This document shows positions 7,656 through 12,097 of a stretch of DNA of 12,097 nt, one piece after another. A program made the position numbers and the translations under genes. The notes beneath the pieces were generated by a model. That model was not told the origin of the DNA. It ran no database searches and saw only the letters and a program-made list of their open reading frames with translations. This DNA is from an uncultured Romboutsia sp. (GTDB lineage: Bacteria > Bacillota > Clostridia > Peptostreptococcales > Peptostreptococcaceae): assembly GCA_937880075.1 (NCBI GenBank), contig CALFLM010000047.1, positions 1-12,097 of the forward strand, written 5' to 3'. How positions within the stretch are numbered: position 1 is the first letter of the stretch; each line of letters starts with the position of its first letter.

Positions 7656-8135
7656 ATGAGAGTAGGATTAGGATATGATGTACATAAATTAGTAGAAGGA
7701 AGAAAGTTAATAATAGGTGGAGTAAATGTTTCGCATGAAAAAGGATTATTAGGTCATTCTGATGCAGATGTATTGATACATGCTGTAATGGATTCTATCT
7801 TAGGTGCACTAGCTTTAGGTGACATAGGTAAGCATTTCCCTGATACAGATGAAAAGTATAAAGGCGCAGATAGTATGAAATTATTAGAGTTTGTATACAA
7901 TTTGATTAATGAAAAAGGATATAGTATAGGCAATATAGATTGCACTATAATAGCTCAAAGTCCTAAAATGGCTCCTCATATACAAAATATGAGGGAAAAT
8001 ATTGCTAAAGCCTTGAATACTTCGATAGAGAATATAAATGTAAAGGCAACAACAGAAGAAGGGCTTGGATTTACTGGAGCAAAAGAAGGGATATCAGCTC
8101 AAAGTATTTGTTTATTAGTTAAAGTTGACAAGTAA
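7656..8135 (+). CDS. ispF: 2-C-methyl-D-erythritol 2,4-cyclodiphosphate synthase
   Basis: Fifth step of the MEP pathway: cyclises the CDP-methylerythritol phosphate with release of CMP, working as a trimer with a divalent metal. It has 159 residues, the normal size. Metal ligands D8, H10 (GYDVHKL) and H42 are present, with GHSDAD (33-38), DIG (56-58), FPDTD (61-65), and the C-terminal ATTEEGLGFTG (131-141). A strong AGGAGG at 7644-7649 precedes the ATG by six bases. Co-transcribed with ispD. Confidence 0.96.
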   Translation: MRVGLGYDVHKLVEGRKLIIGGVNVSHEKGLLGHSDADVLIHAVMDSILGALALGDIGKHFPDTDEKYKGADSMKLLEFVYNLINEKGYSIGNIDCTIIAQSPKMAPHIQNMRENIAKALNTSIENINVKATTEEGLGFTGAKEGISAQSICLLVKVDK

Positions 8136-8247
8136 TATTAAATAATATAATATTAGTAAATAAGATAAAGACTAAATAGTAATATTACGATATATATTGT
8201 ATATACTATAAATAAACAATAAATTAAAGCAATGATTAAGAAATAGT

Positions 8248-8456
8248 AAAAGATGAAATCTTTACAGAGAGGAAACGGTGGTGAAAGTTTCTAAGAAGAA
8301 GTCTTTGAACCAGTCTTTTAGCTTAAAAATGGTAAAAAGTTTTTACGGTAGGGACCGTTATATCCCATAAAGAGAGCCTTTTGGCTAATTAGAGTGGTAC
8401 CGCGGAAATTCAACCTTTCGTCTCTATACATAAGTATAGAGATGGAAGGTTTTTTT
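8248..8456 (+). ncRNA. T-box riboswitch, proline type, in the proS leader
   Basis: Cis-acting leader that reads the charging state of tRNA-Pro. The base of stem I can be drawn by pairing AAAAGAT (8248-8254) with GTCTTTT (8313-8319). Just 5' of that right arm sits CCA (8310-8312), a proline codon followed by a purine, the expected specifier. The AGAGAG motif (8266-8271) and the GAAAC...GTTTC distal hairpin (8272-8291) fit stem I. A stem III-like AGCC-TTTT-GGCT hairpin (8375-8386) comes before the T-box AGAGTGGTACCGCGG (8391-8405), whose TGGT would pair with the ACCA end of uncharged tRNA. The terminator (8412-8456) competes with the antiterminator. Low proline charging should permit proS transcription. 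The 112 bases before it are AT-rich; I see only weak -10-like sequences around 8202-8212. Confidence 0.92.
8412..8456 (+). terminator. T-box regulated terminator
   Basis: Bases 8412-8429 and 8434-8451 form an 18-bp near-perfect stem with a four-base loop and a run of T residues. Its 5' arm CCTTTCGTCTCT also supplies the pairing partner of AGAG at the 5' side of the T-box sequence, giving the two alternative folds. Confidence 0.9.
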
Positions 8457-8486
8457 ACTATTAAAAATAAAAATATAAATAAGTGT

Positions 8487-8504
8487 AGGAGGAAATTTAA
8501 TATG
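8487..8504 (+). promoter_or_regulatory. Ribosome binding site fixing the proS start
   Basis: AGGAGG at 8487-8492 lies nine bases before ATG 8502-8504. The open frame extends upstream to a GTG at 8394, but that lies inside the T-box sequence and would code through the terminator stem, so the ATG is the true start. Confidence 0.9.
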
Positions 8505-10217
8505 AAAATGTCAAAAATGTTTATGCCAACATTAAGAGAAGTTCCAGCTGATGCAGAAATAACAAGTCATCAATTAATGTTAAGAGCTGGTATGATAAGA
8601 AAAATGGCTTCAGGAGTATATAATCAATTACCTATGGGGATAAGAGTTTTCAAAAAGATTGAAAACATAATAAGAGAAGAATTAGAAAAAAAAGGATGCC
8701 AAGAAATATTATGTGCAGGATTGATACCATCTGAACTTTGGAAAGAATCAGGTAGATGGGATGTAATGGGTGCTGAAATGTTCAGATTAAAAGACAGAAA
8801 TGAAAGAGACTTCTGCCTTGGACCAACTCATGAAGAAGTATTCACAGATTTAATAAGACAAGAAATAACATCATATAAGCAATTACCATTAAACTTATAT
8901 CAAATACAAGTTAAGTATAGAGATGAAAGAAGACCAAGATTTGGTGTTATGAGAACTAGAAGTTTTACAATGAAAGATGCATATAGTTTTGATATAGATG
9001 AAGCAGGACTTGATAAATCATACAATGATATGTTTGATGCATATACAAATATATTTGCAAGATGTGGATTAGAAAATAGTCCAGTTCAAGCAGATACAGG
9101 AGCTATAGGTGGATCTGTTTCAGCTGAGTTCATGGTTAAATCTGAAGTTGGAGAAGATGAAATAGTATTCTGTAGCGGATGTGACTATGCAGCAAATATG
9201 GAAAAAGCAGTTTCTGTAAATGCAGAGGCTTCAAATGAAGAAATGAAGGAGTTAAAAGAAGTTCATACTCCAGGAGTTCATACTATAGAAGAATTAGAAA
9301 ACTTCTTCAAATTATCAGCAGATAAATTTGCTAAGACATTAGTATATGTTGCAGATGGAAAAACAGTAGCAGTAGTTGTAAGGGGAAATAGAGATGTTAA
9401 CGAAACTAAAGCTGCTAACGCTATAGGTGGAGCTGTTGAATTCGAACTTGCAAATGAAACAACTGTTGAAGCTGTTACAGGAGCAACTGTAGGATTTGCT
9501 GGACCAATAGGATTAAAAGCTGATTATGTTCTTATAGATAAGGAAGTAGCAGAGGCTAGAAACCTAGTTATAGGAGCTAACAAGAGCGAATACCATATAG
9601 AAAATGCTAACTATGGAAGAGACTTTGAAGGGACTGTTGGAGATTTCAGAAATGTAGATGCTTCAGATAAGTGTTGCAAGTGTGGTAGTGAATTAGAAAT
9701 AGCTAGAGGAGTAGAAGTTGGTCATATATTCAAACTAGGAACTAAGTATTCAGAAGCTATGGGAGCTACTTATATAGATAAAGATGGAAAATCAAAGCCA
9801 ATAGTAATGGGATGTTATGGAATAGGTGTAGAAAGAACAGGAGCAGCTATAATAGAACAACACCACGATGAAAATGGTATAACATGGCCATTAGCAATAG
9901 CTCCATACCAAGTTGTAGTTGTACCTGTTAACATAAAGAAAGCAGAGCATATGGAAGCTGCTGAAAAGATATACAATGAATTACAAGCTATGGGTGTAGA
10001 AGTATTATTAGACGATAGAGATGAAAGAGCTGGAGTTAAGTTTAAGGATAGTGAACTTATAGGTATACCAATGAGAATAACTGTTGGTAAAGATATAGTA
10101 GATGGAAAAGTAGAATTCAAATTAAGAAAGTCTGAAGAAAAAGAAGTAATATCTTTAGATGAGATAAAGTCAAGAGTTGAAGCTGAATTTGTAAAAAATA
10201 ACGTAAAGTTAGGATAA
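8502..10217 (+). CDS. proS: Prolyl-tRNA synthetase, bacterial long type with editing domain
   Basis: Charges tRNA-Pro with proline in the cytoplasm. From the ATG at 8502 it has 571 residues, matching the 572 of E. coli. Class II motifs are clear: motif 2 around 139-160 (VKYRDERRPRFG.MRTRSFTMKDAYSF) and motif 3 GCYGIGVERT (437-446), with LGPTHEE at 106-112 between motifs. The INS editing domain, which removes mischarged alanine, occupies about 240-390, including a TGATVGFAGP-like segment. Two cysteine pairs flank it (C224/C227; C391, C392, C394). The anticodon-binding domain forms the C-terminus. Control is by the proline T-box upstream. Codons ending in C (AAC, TTC, TAC) are somewhat more frequent than in clpC or disA, in keeping with high expression. 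Clostridioides, from memory, has two adjacent proS genes; only one is seen here. Confidence 0.96.
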   Translation: MKMSKMFMPTLREVPADAEITSHQLMLRAGMIRKMASGVYNQLPMGIRVFKKIENIIREELEKKGCQEILCAGLIPSELWKESGRWDVMGAEMFRLKDRNERDFCLGPTHEEVFTDLIRQEITSYKQLPLNLYQIQVKYRDERRPRFGVMRTRSFTMKDAYSFDIDEAGLDKSYNDMFDAYTNIFARCGLENSPVQADTGAIGGSVSAEFMVKSEVGEDEIVFCSGCDYAANMEKAVSVNAEASNEEMKELKEVHTPGVHTIEELENFFKLSADKFAKTLVYVADGKTVAVVVRGNRDVNETKAANAIGGAVEFELANETTVEAVTGATVGFAGPIGLKADYVLIDKEVAEARNLVIGANKSEYHIENANYGRDFEGTVGDFRNVDASDKCCKCGSELEIARGVEVGHIFKLGTKYSEAMGATYIDKDGKSKPIVMGCYGIGVERTGAAIIEQHHDENGITWPLAIAPYQVVVVPVNIKKAEHMEAAEKIYNELQAMGVEVLLDDRDERAGVKFKDSELIGIPMRITVGKDIVDGKVEFKLRKSEEKEVISLDEIKSRVEAEFVKNNVKLG

Positions 10218-10231
10218 TTACAAAATAACTA

Positions 10232-10300
10232 AATAGTATATATAGTCCACGAACTTATTAACATTATAAGTGAAAATGTGGATATATATACTATTTTAAT
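10232..10300 (+). terminator. Long stem terminator after proS
   Basis: The arm 10232-10250 pairs with 10278-10295 (AATAGTATATATAgTCCAC against GTGGATATATATACTATT) with one bulged G, and an inner ACTTAT/ATAAGT hairpin lies in the loop. A T-rich tail (TTTTAATTTT) follows. The stem is AT-rich and could act in both orientations. Confidence 0.7.
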
Positions 10301-10326
10301 TTTCATAAAAAGCGAGTTATCAACAG

Positions 10327-10469
10327 ATTATTTGGATAAAATATAAGTTGTATTTTTGAGCAACGGATGTATACGTAGCGGAAGCAAGGATATATCGTTG
10401 GCGAAATGAAGTGCTTCGCCGATACGTCGCTCAAGCGAAGCTAATTTTTTATATTATTTGGATAAAATA
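10327..10469. repeat. GC-rich palindromic intergenic element flanked by 17-bp direct repeats
   Basis: Two identical copies of ATTATTTGGATAAAATA (10327-10343 and 10453-10469) enclose a 109-base insert. The insert core 10356-10441 is 43/86 G+C (50%), far above the AT-rich DNA around it. An outer inverted repeat pairs 10356-10365 (TTGAGCAACG) with 10425-10434 (CGTCGCTCAA) at 9/10. Inside, GGCGAA (10400-10405) pairs with TTCGCC (10415-10420), and GCTTCGC (10413-10419) pairs alternatively with GCGAAGC (10435-10441). Related direct sub-repeats TATACGTAGCGGAAGC (10370-10385) and GATACGTCGCTCAAGC (10421-10436) match at 12/16. There is no coding frame of note. It resembles a REP/MITE-type dispersed element, but whether other copies exist cannot be told from one window. 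An alternative is a local duplication around a structured leader. Confidence 0.7.
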
Positions 10470-10472
10470 ACA

Positions 10473-10500
10473 TTACAATAAAGGCTTATTTTGATATTAT
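10473..10500 (+). promoter_or_regulatory. Possible gltX promoter (weak)
   Basis: TTACAA (10473-10478) and TATTAT (10495-10500) are 16 bases apart. The -35 is a poor match (3/6) and the -10 a good one (5/6). It lies directly downstream of the GC-rich element and before the AGGAGGT ribosome site (10521-10527). Confidence 0.3.
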
Positions 10501-10533
10501 AGATACGTATACATATTTATAGGAGGTAAAGAC

Positions 10534-12015
10534 ATGAGTGTAAAAGTAAGATTTGCTCCAAGTCCAACTGGATTTGTACATATAGGTAGTTTAAGAACTG
10601 CTTTATACAACTACTTATTCGCAAAGAGAATGGGTGGAGAGTATTTATTAAGAGTAGAAGATACAGACCAAACAAGATTAGTTGAAGGTGCAATAGAGAA
10701 TATGCTTCAAGCTATGAGTTGGGCTGGTGTTAACCACACTGAAGGTGTTATGTTAGATGAAAATGGGAACATAGTTCAAAAAGGTGAGAACGGTCCTTAC
10801 ATACAATCTGAGAGACTAGATATATACAAAAAATATATACAAGAATTATTAGACAGTGGAAAAGCTTACTACTGCTTCTGTACAAAAGAAAGATTAGATG
10901 AAGTAAGAGAAAAACAAAAGGAAGCTGGAGAAACTCCAAGATATGATGGCCACTGTAGAGACCTTACTGAAGAAGAGGTACAAGCTAAAATAGCTGCAGG
11001 AGAACCATACGTTATAAGGTTAAGATTACCAGAAAATCACGTTATAAAGTTTAATGACTTAGTTAGAGGAGAAACAGAATTCAATACTAATGACTTAGAT
11101 GATCAAGTATTAATAAAAACTGATGGATTCCCAACATATCATTTCGCTGTAGTTGTTGATGACCACCTAATGGAAATAACTCACGTTATAAGAGGTGAGG
11201 AATGGCTTTCTTCAACTCCAAAGCATGTTTACTTATATGAAGCATTTGGATGGGAGCCAACAACATTTGTACATTTACCAAACATACTTAACAAGGAAAA
11301 GAAAAAGTTAAGTAAGAGACATGGTGATGTTGCAGTTGAAGACTTTAAGAAAAAAGGATACTTACCAGAAGGCTTAGTAAACTACGTTGCATTAGTTGGA
11401 TGGTCTCCAGAAGACAACCAAGAAATATTCTCTATGGAAGAATTAGAAAATGCATTCTCTATAGATAGAGTATCTAAGAGTGGTGGAGTGTTTGATACAG
11501 AAAAATTAAACTGGGTTAACCAACATTATATAAAAGATGCAGATGATAGCTACTTAACAGATTTAGCTATACCATTCTTAGTTGAAGCTGGATTTATAAC
11601 GGAAGAAGAAGCTGAAACTAAATATGAATTTATAAAAGGTATGGTATCAGTTCTTAAAGAAAAATTACAATACGTAAAAGAAATAACTGAACATGCTAAT
11701 ATATTCTTTGGAGACACTGTTGAGTTAGAAACTGAAGAATGTAAAGAGTTCTTAAGTTTAGAACATATACCAACTTTAATAGATGCATTAGAAGCAAAAG
11801 TAGAAACTGCTGATGTAGTAGATGAAGCCTTCGTAAAAGCTATGTTTAAAGAAATACAAAAAGAACATGGAATAAAAGGAAAAAATCTATTCATGGGATC
11901 AAGAATAATATTAACTGGTCAAATGCATGGACCAGATCTTCCAAAAACTATGGAAGTTTTAGGAAAAGAAACTTGCTTAAATAGAATAAAATATGTAAAA
12001 AATAATGTTTTATAG
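10534..12015 (+). CDS. gltX: Glutamyl-tRNA synthetase (class I)
   Basis: Attaches glutamate to tRNA-Glu in the cytoplasm. It has 493 residues, slightly longer than the 470-485 typical of the family. The class I HIGH motif appears as HIGS (16-19) after the FAPSPTG signature, and the KMSKS-type loop as KLSKR (258-262), both typical of GluRS. A CxC...Y...C zinc-type set is present (C114, C116, Y137, C141). The C-terminal anticodon-binding region is all helical in appearance. AGGAGGT at 10521-10527 is six bases before the ATG. In Firmicutes gltX commonly follows ispF and precedes cysE/cysS; here proS lies between, and a terminator directly follows. Whether it also charges tRNA-Gln (non-discriminating, as in many clostridia with GatCAB) cannot be decided from motifs I can read. 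No T-box is seen. Confidence 0.96.
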   Translation: MSVKVRFAPSPTGFVHIGSLRTALYNYLFAKRMGGEYLLRVEDTDQTRLVEGAIENMLQAMSWAGVNHTEGVMLDENGNIVQKGENGPYIQSERLDIYKKYIQELLDSGKAYYCFCTKERLDEVREKQKEAGETPRYDGHCRDLTEEEVQAKIAAGEPYVIRLRLPENHVIKFNDLVRGETEFNTNDLDDQVLIKTDGFPTYHFAVVVDDHLMEITHVIRGEEWLSSTPKHVYLYEAFGWEPTTFVHLPNILNKEKKKLSKRHGDVAVEDFKKKGYLPEGLVNYVALVGWSPEDNQEIFSMEELENAFSIDRVSKSGGVFDTEKLNWVNQHYIKDADDSYLTDLAIPFLVEAGFITEEEAETKYEFIKGMVSVLKEKLQYVKEITEHANIFFGDTVELETEECKEFLSLEHIPTLIDALEAKVETADVVDEAFVKAMFKEIQKEHGIKGKNLFMGSRIILTGQMHGPDLPKTMEVLGKETCLNRIKYVKNNVL

Positions 12016-12021
12016 TATTTT

Positions 12022-12053
12022 AAAAGTCCACTAACTTTAAGTGGACTTTTTTA
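12022..12053 (+). terminator. Intrinsic terminator after gltX
   Basis: AAAAGTCCACT (12022-12032) pairs perfectly with AGTGGACTTTT (12040-12050) over a seven-base loop, followed by more T. It separates gltX from whatever follows. The last 44 bases of the window hold no further feature that I can support. Confidence 0.9.
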
Positions 12054-12097
12054 TATATATGTTTTAATAATAGTTCTACATTATAAAATAATTTTAC

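Noticed and set aside
8136..8160. TAATATTA...TAATATTA hairpin after ispF as a terminator
   Set aside because: A pure A/T short stem without a T-run; expected by chance in this composition.
8394..8501. Upstream GTG extension of proS by 36 codons
   Set aside because: It runs through the T-box and terminator, has no family similarity and no ribosome site, whereas ATG 8502 has AGGAGG and gives the standard family length.
10317..10325. TTATCAACA, a near DnaA box
   Set aside because: A single site with one mismatch and no cluster; not evidence of an origin.

Overview
The window reads as a chromosomal housekeeping segment of a low-GC Gram-positive clostridium. The A/T-ending codons, AGGAGG-type ribosome binding sites and gene order (ctsR-clpC-radA-disA-yacL-ispD-ispF-proS-gltX) resemble the conserved Firmicutes stress/repair/isoprenoid/aminoacyl-tRNA synthetase block. 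I think the Peptostreptococcaceae (Clostridioides/Romboutsia-like) are the likeliest family, but that is from memory of gene order and codon style, not from a search. All recognisable genes are on the + strand.

Layout. Positions 1-160 are a very AT-rich leader with a plausible sigma-A promoter and a good match to the CtsR operator. Positions 161-643 hold a full-length but broken ctsR (class III heat-shock repressor), with two in-frame stop codons and no frameshift. mcsA and mcsB, which normally separate ctsR from clpC, are absent, and clpC (701-3142) follows after 57 bases. clpC ends in a 24-bp perfect hairpin terminator. radA (3246-4622) and disA (4622-5692) follow, overlapping by one base, then a yacL-type membrane PIN/TRAM protein (5780-6862). 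Next come ispD and ispF (6959-8135), two consecutive-type enzymes of the MEP isoprenoid pathway. A proline-type T-box riboswitch (8248-8456) precedes proS (8502-10217). A 316-base gap before gltX (10534-12015) contains the proS terminator and a compact GC-rich, palindromic element flanked by 17-bp direct repeats. gltX ends with a clear terminator.

How the parts fit. ClpC is the AAA+ unfoldase of the ClpCP protease, normally repressed by CtsR and fed by McsB arginine phosphorylation. Here the repressor is broken and the kinase module is not at the locus, although the operator and the phosphoarginine-pocket residues of ClpC remain. RadA and DisA form a DNA-repair/c-di-AMP checkpoint pair. IspD and IspF act in one pathway. 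ProRS and GluRS charge tRNAs, and ProRS is controlled by uncharged tRNA-Pro.

I do not see a wholly new system. The most unusual parts are the decayed CtsR/McsAB control module with its divergent ClpC middle domain, and the GC-rich repeat element upstream of gltX.
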